From the NCBI GenBank assembly GCA_963795775.1, contig CAWCJL010000005.1, positions 310,001-374,000 on the forward strand: 64,000 nt of DNA. The letters are read 5' to 3'. Within the stretch, counting starts at the first letter, position 1. Each line of letters begins with the position of its first letter. Positions 53,392-64,000 of this stretch are shown here, in pieces. The notes under the pieces were generated by a model that saw nothing but the letters and a program-made list of their open reading frames with translations, did no database searches and was not told the DNA's origin. The translations under genes were made by a program, and so were the position numbers. This DNA comes from CAWCJL01 sp963795775 (GTDB taxonomy: Bacteria; Acidobacteriota; Terriglobia; Terriglobales; Acidobacteriaceae).

Positions 53392-54618
53392 TCATGTCGA
53401 ATAATCCGCGTTGACCTGGACGTACTCCGTCGTCAGATCCGTGGTCCAGAAGCGGCATGTGCCATCTCCCATTCCCAGGTCCACATGAACCGTGAACTCG
53501 CGCGGCTGCAGATACGCATGCGCGGCCGCTTCGTCATACTCCGCCGCGCGCTGCCCGGCTGTGCAGATAGCAAGCTCGCCGAAGCGAATCGAGACCTTGC
53601 CCGGCTCGATAGCTGCACCTGAGTATCCGACGGCCGCCAACAAACGTCCCCAGTTCGGATCGCTGCCCGCCCAGGCTGTCTTCACCAGCGGAGAGTGCGC
53701 GATGCTACGTGCCACACGCAGCGCATCGGCTGCGTTCGCCGCACCGGAAATCCGGAGCTCCACTACGTGCGTCACACCCTCGCCATCGTCCACGATCTGC
53801 CGAGCCAGGTCGGTACATAGTCCGACTAGTGCCGCCGAGAACTGCTGCCGCACACTGCCCAGAGTCACCCCGCTGGCGCCGCTTGCCAGCAGCAGCACGG
53901 TGTCATTGGTGGATGTGTCCCCGTCGATCGAGATGCGGTTGAAGCTTTGCTCCACGGCATCTTGCAGATGGCTTTGGAGCATTGCTGGTTCGCTGTCCAC
54001 ATCGGTGAAGAGGTACACCAGCATGGTGGCGTGCGGCGCGCTCACGAGTTGCGGATGAATCATGCCCGCACCCTTGGCTGCTCCGGTAATCGTGACGGTG
54101 TGCCCATCCAGCTCGAACCTGGCATGCGCAACCTTGGGGCGCGTGTCCGTGGTCATGATTGCTTCCGCGAAGCGCTGCAGAAGCTGCGGCGTGTCGCCCA
54201 GCTCTCCCTGCAGATGTGGAAGCGCATCGAGAATCTTCTGCGCTGGCAGTGGCACGCCGATGATGCCGGTGGACGAGGGAAAGATAAGGTGCGGCGCACA
54301 GCCGAAGGTCTCCGCGGCAGCGGTACAGGTCTGCTCGCAGGCGCGCAGTCCGGCTTCGCCGGTGGCGCAGTTGGCATTCCCCGCGTTGACCAGTACTGCC
54401 TGGACGCGTGCGCCAGAGTGCGCAAGGTGTCGTTGCCCGATGACCACCGGGGCGGCGACCACGCGGTTGCTGGTGAACATAGCGGCTGCCGCGACCGGCT
54501 CGGCGGCCACCGCACAGGCCAGATCCGGGCGGCCGCTCGCCTTAATCCCGGCACGCACTGCGCCAAAGCGAAAACCGCGCGGAATGGGGGGCGGAGTGGG
54601 TACGGCTTTGGAATCCAT
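53392..54618 (-). CDS. argJ: Bifunctional glutamate N-acetyltransferase/amino-acid acetyltransferase
   Basis: 408 residues. Arginine biosynthesis: transfers acetyl from N-acetylornithine to glutamate, and may also use acetyl-CoA. It contains VNAGNANCATG, FPSSTGIIGVPLP, AAKGAGMIHPQ, and HATMLVYLFTDV with the autocleavage Thr near residue 198, then SIDGDTSTNDTVLLLASGASG. Autocleavage yields alpha and beta chains. The start is ATG at 54618, with GTGGAG ahead. It is separated from the glmU stop by about 35 bases on the same strand, so it is likely in an operon with glmU and the M16 pair. Confidence 0.95.
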   Translation of the reverse strand: MDSKAVPTPPPIPRGFRFGAVRAGIKASGRPDLACAVAAEPVAAAAMFTSNRVVAAPVVIGQRHLAHSGARVQAVLVNAGNANCATGEAGLRACEQTCTAAAETFGCAPHLIFPSSTGIIGVPLPAQKILDALPHLQGELGDTPQLLQRFAEAIMTTDTRPKVAHARFELDGHTVTITGAAKGAGMIHPQLVSAPHATMLVYLFTDVDSEPAMLQSHLQDAVEQSFNRISIDGDTSTNDTVLLLASGASGVTLGSVRQQFSAALVGLCTDLARQIVDDGEGVTHVVELRISGAANAADALRVARSIAHSPLVKTAWAGSDPNWGRLLAAVGYSGAAIEPGKVSIRFGELAICTAGQRAAEYDEAAAHAYLQPREFTVHVDLGMGDGTCRFWTTDLTTEYVQVNADYST

Positions 54619-54654
54619 ACTCCACTCTAACAATGCGGCGCGGCAGAAATGCGA

Positions 54655-56052
<1,398 letters not shown>

Positions 56053-56056
56053 GCTG

Positions 56057-57567
56057 TTATCGTGCTCCCCCGTCTGCGGGACGACTTCCGCCCATGCCCG
56101 GCGGCATCGGAATCGTGATATCTACCGGATGCACAGTGCCCAACTGCGACAACGGCGTTCCGAACTGCTGCTGGTTGCCGACAACCAGAATGGCGAGCTT
56201 GGCCGGGTCGATGTACTTCTGCGCCACCCGCTGCAAGTCCGCCGTGGTGACCATTTCAACCGCGTCGCGATAGCGCTCGAGGAAGTCCGCCGGATATCCG
56301 TAGAACTCGAGACGTGCGCGCTCCGCCAGGACCTTGTCTTTCGAATCGTAATGGAAGACGAACGAGTTCAACAGTTCGTCTTTCGCTTTGCGCAACTCCA
56401 CGTCCGTAAAAGGCTGCGTCTTGAGATCGCGAATCTGCGCCAGCATCGCCTCCGTCGCATTCACCGTGGTCTGGCTCTTGGTGGCCGCAACCGTGTAGAA
56501 CATGCCCGGGTGATCGTAGGATGCGCCATAGCCGCCCTGGACCGAGTAAGCCAGCCCCAGTTTGGTGCGGACCTCCTGGAAGAGCCGGGAACCGAAACCG
56601 CCGCTGAAGACCTGGTTCATCACGCTGAGCGCGTAGAAGTCCGGGTTCTTGCGTTCGGTGCCCAGGCCCACAATCCACACATTGCTCTGGTTCACATCGT
56701 TCTTGTCCACGAAATAGACGCCGGGTGTGGGACCGGGGAAGGCTTCCTGCGGGGGCGTAACCGGCGCGCCCGTCGGCAGGCCTGCAAACGCGGCCCGCAG
56801 CTTCTGCTCCATGGAGGTGGAATCGAAGTCGCCGATCACGCCGATGATCATGTTGTTTGGGTGCACCGTGCGCGAATGGAACTGCTCCAGGTCGGCGGTC
56901 GTGACGGACATCACGGTCGCAATCTCCGGCGTGCGTCCGTACGGGCTGTTGGCCCCATAGACCAGCTTGGCGGCCTCGCGTTCGGCGATGCCGCTGGCGT
57001 CGTCATTGCGGCGCACAATGCCGGTGGCCATCTGCTGCTTGGCGAGCATGAGCTTTTGGTTGGAGAACTTCGGGTGCTCCAGCAGGTCCACCGCGATACC
57101 GAAGACCTGGTCGAAGTCCCCCTTCAGCGATGACCAGCTCAGAGAAGTGGAATCCACGTCACCATCGGTTTCAACTTTGGCGGCTTTGGCTTCCAGAATG
57201 TCATCGAGCTGATCGCCGCTGTGGGTTGCAGTTCCGCTGGTGCGCCATGCCTCGCCGTACAGATCGACTAGGCCTGTCTTGGCCTCCGGCACATCGCGGC
57301 CGCCCCCATGCATCTCGACAAAGCCGTTAATGAACGGCAGCTCGTGGTCTTCCATCAGGAACAGCACTGCGCCGTTGGCAAGCTGGATCCGCTTGGGCTG
57401 CTCCGGGTGGAAGGGCGGCAGTGGCGGAATGGGAATCGACTTCCAGGGTTGCGCCTGCTGGGTGGGCGCGGTGGTCTGCACAGCCGTTTGTGCCCCGGCC
57501 TGCGCCCGCAGGGAGCGCTCAGGAGCACAGTGCATGCCAGGCACAACAGGACTCCGGTGCGCTTCAC
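56057..57567 (-). CDS. Non-catalytic M16B peptidase subunit, frameshifted in the signal peptide
   Basis: About 503 residues after joining. The GTG at 57567 overlaps the TGA of the M16A gene (GTGA) and opens a signal peptide, KRTGVLLCLACTVLLSA. At about 57515 one missing base shifts the frame to AQAGAQTAVQTT. The body is an M16 two-domain fold with the R..Y pair in SRLFQEVRTKLGLAYSV, but the zinc site GLAHxxEH is replaced by GLVDLYGEAW, so it cannot bind zinc. It is probably the inactive partner of M16A, like MPP alpha/beta. Confidence 0.8.
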
Positions 57568-59147
57568 TGGGCACCTCCCTGCGGCTGCGCGGAGACTGGC
57601 GGCTTGCCCGCCGGGGCAGGCGGAGAGACGGTCTCGATCATGGCGTAGGTGCGGTTGTTTTCCAGGAAGACCTTGTTAGACACGCGCCGGATATCCGCTT
57701 TCGTGACTGCGTCAATGCGCTCCAGTTGACGGAAGAGTTCGCGCCAGTCGCCATAGCGCGTCTGATAGGTGGCGAGTTCGGAGGCCAGGCCCTGGTTGTC
57801 ATCCAGCGAACGGAGCAGCCCGGCGCGCGCCCGTGTCTTGAACATCGCGAGCTCATCGTCGGTGACGTCCTGCGTCTTCAGGCGATCGATCTCCTTGTGA
57901 ATAGCGGTGCGCATTTGGTCCGGCGTGTGGCCCGGCAAGGGCACCGCATAGAAAGCGAAGAGTCCGGGGAACTTGCTGCCCGGGAATCCGGTGAAACCTT
58001 CCGCCACTGCGGCGATCTGCTGGTCGCGCACCAGCGAGCGGTACAGGCGGGAAACGCGTCCATTCGAGAGAATGTCGCTGATAGCGTTATAGACCTGGTT
58101 ATCCGGGTCAAGGTAATCCCCGCGGTGATAGCCCTCGATGTAAAACGGTTGCGTGGCTTCTCGGATCACGACCGACTTCTCCGCGGTCTGCGGCGGCTCG
58201 ACGGTCGCCATCGGCTCCGGCTTGGGGCCTGCGGGAATCTGGCCGAAGTACTTTTCGATCACCGGCATCACGGCGTCCGGCTTCAGGTCGCCGGCCACCG
58301 CGATCACAACGTTGGACGGGGTGTAGTAGGTCTTATGAAAAGCGTCGGCTTCGGTTGCGGTCAACTGGCTGATCTCCGATTCATAGCCGATGCCGGGCCG
58401 GTGGTAGGGATGCGCAACATAGGCGCTCGCGACAAACTGCTCCACCATGCGGCCGATCGGGTCGGAGTCGATGCGCATGCGCCGCTCCTCCAGTACCACA
58501 TCGCGCTCCTTGTAGAATTCGCGCGGCACCGGGTGCGCCAGGCGGTCGCTCTCCATATAGGCCCAGAGCTGAAGGCGATTTGCCGGCATGCTCCAGAAGT
58601 ATTCCGTGGTGTCGAGGCCGGTCGAGGCGTTGATCCCGGTCGCACCGTTCTCTTCGGCAAGCTGCGTGAACTGGTTGGGAATCACGTACTTCTGTGCCGC
58701 GGCCAGCGCTGCGGTAAAGGCCTCATGAAGCTGCTTGAGCCGGGCCGGGTCCTGCCCTACGCGCTTGCGGAACTCAAAATCGTACGCGGCATAGGTCTCT
58801 TCTACCTTGGCCAGTGCTACTTTTTCCGCGGGCCAATCGGTGGTGCCGATGTCTTCCGTGCCCTTGAAGGCGAGGTGCTCAAACATGTGCGCCAGGCCGG
58901 ACTGCCCGCCGGGATCGTTCGCATCGCCGGCATTGACCAGCGTGTAGTAGGAGAAGACGGGTGCCTCCGGCCGTTGGCAGAGCAGGACCGTAAGCCCGTT
59001 CGGCAGTACTTTGGTGGTGACGCGCTGTTCGAATTTCGCCAGCTCTTCCTTGGCCAGGTCCTGCGCCATCAGGTGGCCGGCACCGGCAGGCAGCAGAGCG
59101 GCAAGCGCAAGCATGGCGACGGGGCGCCGGCGGAACAAAAGGGACAT
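57564..59147 (-). CDS. Active M16B zinc peptidase (PqqL/MPP-beta-like)
   Basis: 527 residues. It has a signal peptide (RRPVAMLALAALLPAGAG, cleavage near LMAQD) and the inverted zinc motif GLAHMFEHLAFKGT at about 84-97 (HxxEH, His87 to His91). The downstream Glu lies in the EERRMRIDSDP region, and the second M16 domain has ILSNGRVSRLYRSLVRD. It is predicted to be a periplasmic oligopeptide-cleaving enzyme that pairs with the next gene. ATG 59147 is preferred over the 59216 start, which would add a non-signal extension. Confidence 0.88.
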   Translation of the reverse strand: MSLLFRRRPVAMLALAALLPAGAGHLMAQDLAKEELAKFEQRVTTKVLPNGLTVLLCQRPEAPVFSYYTLVNAGDANDPGGQSGLAHMFEHLAFKGTEDIGTTDWPAEKVALAKVEETYAAYDFEFRKRVGQDPARLKQLHEAFTAALAAAQKYVIPNQFTQLAEENGATGINASTGLDTTEYFWSMPANRLQLWAYMESDRLAHPVPREFYKERDVVLEERRMRIDSDPIGRMVEQFVASAYVAHPYHRPGIGYESEISQLTATEADAFHKTYYTPSNVVIAVAGDLKPDAVMPVIEKYFGQIPAGPKPEPMATVEPPQTAEKSVVIREATQPFYIEGYHRGDYLDPDNQVYNAISDILSNGRVSRLYRSLVRDQQIAAVAEGFTGFPGSKFPGLFAFYAVPLPGHTPDQMRTAIHKEIDRLKTQDVTDDELAMFKTRARAGLLRSLDDNQGLASELATYQTRYGDWRELFRQLERIDAVTKADIRRVSNKVFLENNRTYAMIETVSPPAPAGKPPVSAQPQGGAQ

Positions 59148-59495
59148 CGTCGTGCAAGCCTCGAGCGTTCTCCGATTGCGTGGAGCGATGCTGCGTTGTG
59201 GAGAGTACGCTACCAAAACCTACCGGGGCAGACCGGCGAAGTCAAACTACGCGGACCGGCTGTATCCCACGAAAGTGGTAGCAGAAACTTCTCTAGCCCG
59301 CCGGGGTTTTCTGTTGGCATAATAGGCGGCACGTAAGCGGCGGGTGCGTGCACAGATTCACCCAGGTCAGGGTTACCCTTTGCTCGGTGGGTTCGAACCT
59401 TTGGCATTGACGAGTTCACAGTTCCGGCGGCGGGCGCGAAGAGGCGCGTTGCCGGCCGGCTTCGCACGCGGTCCATCGTTTTGAGGGAAGGCCCT
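59148..59495. other. Intergenic region between the M16 operon and the S53 protease gene
   Basis: About 350 bases between divergent genes with no recognised feature other than the promoters they must contain. Confidence 0.4.
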
Positions 59496-62400
59496 ATGAT
59501 CCGCAGTTTGCTTCAGAAGCTTAGTTCCATCGCCTTGCTTTCGCTGGTGGGTTCGGCGGGCATGCTCGCCCACGCCGCCTCCCAGGCCACTCCGCAGATT
59601 ACCGAAGCGGTGAATGCCGCGCAGCGCGTCACCCTGAAGGGCAACGTGCACCCGCTGCTACGGCGGGCACACGACCTGGGCATCGTGTCTCCGTCCACCC
59701 AGTCCGGCCGCATGCTCCTGGTGCTCAAGCGTCCCCAGGCGCAGGAAGTTGCGCTAGAGCAGTTCCTCTCCGATGTACACACGCCCGGCAGCGCCAGCTA
59801 TCACAAGTGGCTGACTCCGGCACAGTTTGGTGAGCGCTTCGGTCCCGCAGATTCCGATGTGCAGGCGGTCGTGGCCTGGCTGCAGTCGCAGGGCTTTCGC
59901 GTGGCGCATGTCTCTGCCGGGAAGACCAACATCGAGTTCTCCGGCACCACCGGGCAAATCCAGAGCGCGTTCCGCACGGCGATTCACAGCTACAGCATCA
60001 ACGGCGAGCATCATCTGGCCAACGCCACGGACCCGCAGATCCCGGCGGCGCTGGCGCCGGTGGTCGCTGGCGTGTCCACATTGAATGATTTCCGGCCCAG
60101 GCCCATGCACACCACCCCGGTGGCGCGGACCGCGCAGCGCGTTAACAATGGCCCCCGGCCGACGGTTACGATTCCCAACGGCGGGTATTATGTTGGGCCC
60201 TCCGACGCTGCGACCATCTATAACACGCCGAATTCGTCGCTGAACACGCATTTCAACGCCAGCAAGAGCCTCGATGGCAGCGGCGTCACCATCGCCATTG
60301 CGGGCGTCTCCAATATCGACACCACGGACGTGGACAACTACCGCACCGTGACCGGCCTGCCTAAGAACACGCCCACGGTCATCGTGGATGGAGCCGACCC
60401 GGGCGTTGTGGGTGACTCCGCGGTCGAGGCACTGCTCGATACGGAGGTCTCCGGCGCCATTGCTCCGGCCGCCGCGGTGAAGCTATACATCGCTGCTGAC
60501 ACGACACTGCAGAGTGGCCTGAACCTGGCCATCCAGCGAGCCCTCGACGACAATACCGCGTCGATCCTGAACGTGAGCTTTGGCTTGTGCGAAGCGGCAT
60601 TCGGCGCAGCGGCCAACCAGCAGGTTTATAACTACTGGCAGCAGGCTGCCGCGCAGGGTATTTCCGTCACGGTCTCCACCGGCGACAGCGGCTCTGCCGG
60701 TTGCGACGACCAGAATACCGAGACCGCCGCCTACTTCGGTCTGCAGGTGAACGGGCTGGCCAGCACGCCCTACAACATCGCCGTGGGCGGCACCGATTTC
60801 AACCTGACCACCGCCAACGCCTCGCAGTACTGGAACTCAACCAACGGAGCCGGCCTGGAGTCGGCCCTGAAATACATTCCCGAGATCCCCTGGAACGACT
60901 CGACCAACACTATCGGACCACTCAGCGGCAACACGCCGTTTCAGGATCCGAATAACAATAACCAGACCAACATCGTCGGTGCGGGCGGTGGCGCGAGTGG
61001 CTGCCTGAATCCGCAGTTCGACAATGCGGGCAACTTCATCGCCTGCGCCACCGTGTCAGGTACCAGTTCAGCCGGATACCCCAAGCCGAGCTGGCAAACG
61101 GCGGCGGGCACCACTTCTACCCGGGACGTCCCGGACGTCTCGCTGTTCGCTAGCGACGGCTTCCACAACGCGACGTGGTTTACCTGCCTTTCCGGCACAC
61201 GGAACGGGACGCCCTACACCGATTGCGTGCCGGATTCCAGCAATAGCTTTACCTTCAGCGGCGTTGGCGGCACCTCCGCTGCCGCTCCCGCCATGGCCGG
61301 CATCCTGGCTCTGGTAGACCAGCAGTACGGCGCGCAAGGACAAGCGGATTACGTGCTCTATCCGTTGGCGGCACAGCATGGCACCGTCTTCCACGACGTC
61401 ACCACCGGCAACAACTCTGTTGTCTGCACCACGAACGGCGCTCCGAGTTTCCTGCAGTCGCAATGCGGCGCGAATGGCTTCCTGACCGGCTACGACACCG
61501 CGGCCGGCTATGACCTGGCGACCGGCCTGGGCAGCATGGATGTCACCCAGCTTGTCAGCAACTGGAACGCGATCACCTTTAAGCCGAGCACGACGGCGCT
61601 GCAGCTCAACGGCTCGACTGCGTCCCTCACCATCACGCACGGGACGGCAGTAAATGTATCCGCCTCGGTTACAAGCACCGGAGGCACGCCGACCGGCAAT
61701 GTCGCCATCGTCAACAGCAGTACCCAGAACGGCTCGAATGTGGCGCCCAGCAACGGCACGACGCAGTCCCCGTCGATCCTCACCTTAACGAACGGCACGG
61801 CGACCAGCAGCTACCCCTACTTCCCGGGCGGTACCTACACCGTGAGTGCCAACTATGGCGGCGACGGCAGCTTTGCTCCCAGCACCTCCAACGCCATCTC
61901 GATCACCGTCAATCCCGAAGCCAGCGTCTTGAACCTGTTCGTCGATGACTTCGACGCCAACAATCAGGGCCATTCCGTGGCCGGAACCACCGTGCCCTAC
62001 GGCACCTATGTTTCCATTGACGCCCAGCCGGTCGGCGTTTCGCAGCAGAACAGCACAAACCCCGCTACTGCGACCGGAACCGTCACCTTCACCAATAACG
62101 GCTCCAATATCGGCAACGAACCGGTCAATGTGGCCAGCAACGGCTATGCGGAGGTGCCCGGGCAGGTGAGCCTGTACTACACGCCCGGCAATTACTCGAT
62201 TGGCGCCTCCTATTCGGGCGACGCGAGCCTCCATGCCAGCACGGCTGGTCCGCTCGCGTTCACCGTGGCCAAAGCGCCCACGGCCCTGAGCGCGACCGCT
62301 GCCAGCAACGCACCCATCGGTTCGGCCGCGTACACCGTCGTGATCACCCCCAACCCGGCCAGCAACGCTGCTTCGCCGACCGGAAATATCACCATCACCG

Positions 62401-63164
62401 ACGGCGCCACCGGGGTGGGTTCGCCCGTGGCGGTGACCGCGGCGCAGGACCAGAACACCGGCGCATCGCTGGCTGCGGCGAACATCGTGATTGACCCCAC
62501 CACGCTGCCTGCGGGCGTGCAAACGCTCACGCTGACTTACAGCGGGGACGGCAATTACACCGGCTCGACAGGGACGATCCAGGTCACTGGAACGGGCACG
62601 GGCGGGGGCAAGACGCCGAATTACACCCTTGCGGTTAAGGACAGCACCCTTACCATTGCCAACTCCAGCTCTTCCAACAACAGCGGCCAGACCACGGTCA
62701 CGCTGACGCCCGTCAACAGCTTTACCGGAAGCGTGAACTTCACCTGCGCGGTCACGGGCGCGGCGACGCAACTTCTGCCGACCTGTTCGCTGGCCAATCC
62801 CAGTGTTAACGTAAGCGGTACAGTTACGAACACGCTGACGGTGACGGCGACGCCGCCCGGCAGCGCCGCTCTCCATTCGCCGATCAAGGAGCTGGAAGAC
62901 CACTGGCTTGGGGGCAGCGGAGCCGTGCTGGCCTGCTTGTTCCTGTTTGGGATCCCGGGCCGGCGGCGCGCGCTGGAGCGGGCTGGCTGGCAACGCACGC
63001 TCGGCGTGTTGCTGCTCATCGTTACCGCGGGCCTCGCGGGTTGCGGTGGCGGAAGCTCCAACCCGAAGTCGCCCGGCACCCCGGCGGGCGCCTACACCGT
63101 GACCGTAACCGCCACCAGCGGCTCGATCACCCAGACAGCAACCGTAGCGGTCACAATCCAGTAG
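59496..63164 (+). CDS. Pro-kumamolisin S53 serine-carboxyl peptidase with Ig-like repeats
   Basis: 1222 residues. It has a signal peptide (ALLSLVGSAGMLAHA) and an activation propeptide (~45-200: LEQFLSDVHTPGSASYHKWLT, QFGERFGP). The catalytic domain has EALLD (Glu/Asp) near 310, an Asp region (TGDSGSAGC), and the nucleophile in GGTSAAAPAMAG near 590. Three Ig-like (big) domains follow. The C-terminus has one helix (GSGAVLACLFLFG) then GRRR, a second helix ending GLAGCGGGSS, and a short terminal stretch. AGGGAAGG ahead fixes the ATG at 59496. It is secreted and probably active at acid pH. Confidence 0.9.
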   Translation: MIRSLLQKLSSIALLSLVGSAGMLAHAASQATPQITEAVNAAQRVTLKGNVHPLLRRAHDLGIVSPSTQSGRMLLVLKRPQAQEVALEQFLSDVHTPGSASYHKWLTPAQFGERFGPADSDVQAVVAWLQSQGFRVAHVSAGKTNIEFSGTTGQIQSAFRTAIHSYSINGEHHLANATDPQIPAALAPVVAGVSTLNDFRPRPMHTTPVARTAQRVNNGPRPTVTIPNGGYYVGPSDAATIYNTPNSSLNTHFNASKSLDGSGVTIAIAGVSNIDTTDVDNYRTVTGLPKNTPTVIVDGADPGVVGDSAVEALLDTEVSGAIAPAAAVKLYIAADTTLQSGLNLAIQRALDDNTASILNVSFGLCEAAFGAAANQQVYNYWQQAAAQGISVTVSTGDSGSAGCDDQNTETAAYFGLQVNGLASTPYNIAVGGTDFNLTTANASQYWNSTNGAGLESALKYIPEIPWNDSTNTIGPLSGNTPFQDPNNNNQTNIVGAGGGASGCLNPQFDNAGNFIACATVSGTSSAGYPKPSWQTAAGTTSTRDVPDVSLFASDGFHNATWFTCLSGTRNGTPYTDCVPDSSNSFTFSGVGGTSAAAPAMAGILALVDQQYGAQGQADYVLYPLAAQHGTVFHDVTTGNNSVVCTTNGAPSFLQSQCGANGFLTGYDTAAGYDLATGLGSMDVTQLVSNWNAITFKPSTTALQLNGSTASLTITHGTAVNVSASVTSTGGTPTGNVAIVNSSTQNGSNVAPSNGTTQSPSILTLTNGTATSSYPYFPGGTYTVSANYGGDGSFAPSTSNAISITVNPEASVLNLFVDDFDANNQGHSVAGTTVPYGTYVSIDAQPVGVSQQNSTNPATATGTVTFTNNGSNIGNEPVNVASNGYAEVPGQVSLYYTPGNYSIGASYSGDASLHASTAGPLAFTVAKAPTALSATAASNAPIGSAAYTVVITPNPASNAASPTGNITITDGATGVGSPVAVTAAQDQNTGASLAAANIVIDPTTLPAGVQTLTLTYSGDGNYTGSTGTIQVTGTGTGGGKTPNYTLAVKDSTLTIANSSSSNNSGQTTVTLTPVNSFTGSVNFTCAVTGAATQLLPTCSLANPSVNVSGTVTNTLTVTATPPGSAALHSPIKELEDHWLGGSGAVLACLFLFGIPGRRRALERAGWQRTLGVLLLIVTAGLAGCGGGSSNPKSPGTPAGAYTVTVTATSGSITQTATVAVTIQ

Positions 63165-63182
63165 CCGCTCCCACCGATGCAG

Positions 63183-63221
63183 CACAAAGGCCACACCGAA
63201 AGGTGTGACCTTTGTCTTTCC
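63183..63221 (+). terminator. Rho-independent terminator after the S53 protease gene
   Basis: ACAAAGGCCACACC pairs with GGTGTGACCTTTGT (one G-T/C-A position) around GAAA, followed by CTTTC. It lies 19 bases past the stop. Confidence 0.75.
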
Positions 63222-63441
63222 CGCATTGGATGTGGACTGGGAAACACGAGAGGTCTTCGGCGCAGTGCGCCAGCCTGCCGTGAAGCGCCCTGCTGGTGCG
63301 AATTTCCTGCAGGGACCCGTGTTGCGGGGCCACACTCGCTGGTTACACCGGATATAGGCGCCTGCGCACCCTCGCGCGACACCGCGGCAGTCCCAAAGAA
63401 GAGGCGGCTGCCGCAGCAGCCGCCGGATCGCTACTAATGGC

Positions 63442-64000
63442 TTAGCGCGGCTGCAACTGCGGCGAGTTGTCGTCGCTGTAATTCGGTGTTCCGGATGCGC
63501 TGCGCGAGGTGGTAACGCTCAGCGGCGATTGCAACTGGAAGCTGATCAGCGTTTCGGACGGCAGCTTGACCTGTTCGCCACGCGTGACTGCATTCACGCC
63601 GGCGCCGAGGCCGCCACCGGACGCTGCGCCGATCGCCGCACCCTTGCCGCCACCGGCCAGAGCACCGATGATCGCGCCCAGGGCCGCGCCGCCTCCAGCC
63701 TTGGTAGCGGTGTTCTTGCCGCGGCCCTTGCCTTGTTGCACGTAGGTGTTGGTCACTACCGGTATCTGCCGGCCGTTGGTGCTGATCGCGGTCAGCTCGA
63801 CCGAGAGCATCGCCGCCCCGGCGAAGTGGGTCGCATCCTTGGCGTCTACCACGCGGCCAATCACCGTCGCGCCACGAGGAACCGCCACCATGCCGTCGGA
63901 AATGAGGTCATTGGCCAGCGTGCCGCGGAAGACCTGGCCCGGCTGTGCGGTCGCGCTGTCCAGCCCTTCCGTCAGGCGGACCGGGACCGGCGCTCCACTG
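63442..64000 (-). CDS. Glycine-zipper envelope protein related to 44202-45215 (5' end outside the window)
   Basis: The frame is open to the right edge; 185 residues are visible. It has VRLTEGLDSATAQPGQVFRG, then VPRGATVIGRVVDAKD, the TrbI/VirB10-like beta core. A glycine zipper (GGGAALGAIIGALAGGGKG, AAIGAASGGGLGAG) and a C-terminal sheet (LPSETLISFQLQSPL) follow, matching the order in the 44202 protein. The start codon and signal peptide lie beyond the window. The ATG at 63891 is internal. Confidence 0.65.
   Translation of the reverse strand, partial: SGAPVPVRLTEGLDSATAQPGQVFRGTLANDLISDGMVAVPRGATVIGRVVDAKDATHFAGAAMLSVELTAISTNGRQIPVVTNTYVQQGKGRGKNTATKAGGGAALGAIIGALAGGGKGAAIGAASGGGLGAGVNAVTRGEQVKLPSETLISFQLQSPLSVTTSRSASGTPNYSDDNSPQLQPR

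Noticed and set aside
53340..53400. Hairpin TGCACC...GGTGCA near the argJ end as terminator or regulator
   Set aside because: Six-bp stem only, no T-run, no known operator match.
57240..59336. 698-codon plus-strand frame
   Set aside because: Antisense shadow of the two M16 genes; the minus-strand zinc motif and signal peptides are decisive.
59385..59405. tRNA-like GGGTTCGAACC sequence
   Set aside because: No matching acceptor stem, anticodon arm or CCA-compatible end was found around it.
61785..63335. 516-codon minus-strand frame
   Set aside because: Antisense shadow of the S53 Ig-repeat region; composition is an artefact of high GC.

Overview
The window is high-GC DNA from a bacterium that looks like an Acidobacteriota member, family Acidobacteriaceae (Terriglobales). 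This is inferred from gene style, not from an rRNA. The signs are secreted beta-helix and Ig-like proteins, a protein kinase fused to a TolB-like domain and TPRs, a pro-kumamolisin (S53) protease with Ig repeats and a GCGGG-type C-terminus, CYCXC and DUF2059 proteins, an MscL with a zinc-ribbon tail, and a tmRNA tag ending QLAYAA.

Layout. 1-5 kb: the tail of a secreted glycosidase-like protein and two divergent paralogous secreted beta-helix proteins, one with a frameshift. 5-11.5 kb: an envelope polysaccharide locus with an XrtA-type polysaccharide deacetylase, a small sortable-looking membrane protein, an FAD oxidoreductase, two SMR-like half-transporters, a Gfo/Idh dehydrogenase and a divergent UDP-sugar dehydrogenase. 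11.5-24 kb: an Ig/FN3 secreted protein, tmRNA, CYCXC protein, PhhB, an HD-GYP response regulator, a sigma-like factor, an M28 peptidase, DUF1622, an MFS exporter, a large unknown secreted protein and MscL. 24-28 kb: an alpha/beta hydrolase and a two-subunit CoA-transferase, then an Xre/MbcA-RES toxin-antitoxin pair and the remnant of a second CoA-transferase B gene. 28-32 kb: one 1239-residue protein with an Mrr-type PD-(D/E)xK nuclease front, a STAND-like P-loop NTPase core and a long helical tail. It has markedly lower GC than its surroundings and is the best candidate here for an undescribed defence system. 32-45 kb: mtnA, a GGDEF/EAL protein, DUF3311 plus a sodium:solute symporter, a DUF892 ferritin-like protein, a Ser/Thr kinase and several small secreted proteins. 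45-64 kb: housekeeping genes (enolase, gpmI, aceE with a degenerate E1-alpha-like partner, argJ, glmU), a paired M16 peptidase set, the S53 protease and a truncated glycine-zipper envelope protein.

Sequence quality matters for interpretation. At least six genes (beta-helix 2, the FN3 protein, the secreted protein at 21.5 kb, the RES toxin, gpmI and the second M16 peptidase) are broken by one- or two-base shifts, several in short homopolymers. One of them is the glycolytic gene gpmI. Sequencing or assembly indels are therefore as likely as true pseudogenes, and these genes are annotated as single frameshifted units.

Functional links. The 5-10 kb cluster combines deacetylase, sugar oxidation and flipping functions, and its logic resembles lipid-linked sugar modification (compare ArnD and ArnE/F). 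Two operons are well supported by spacing: M16A-M16B-glmU-argJ, and aceE followed by its E1-alpha-like partner.
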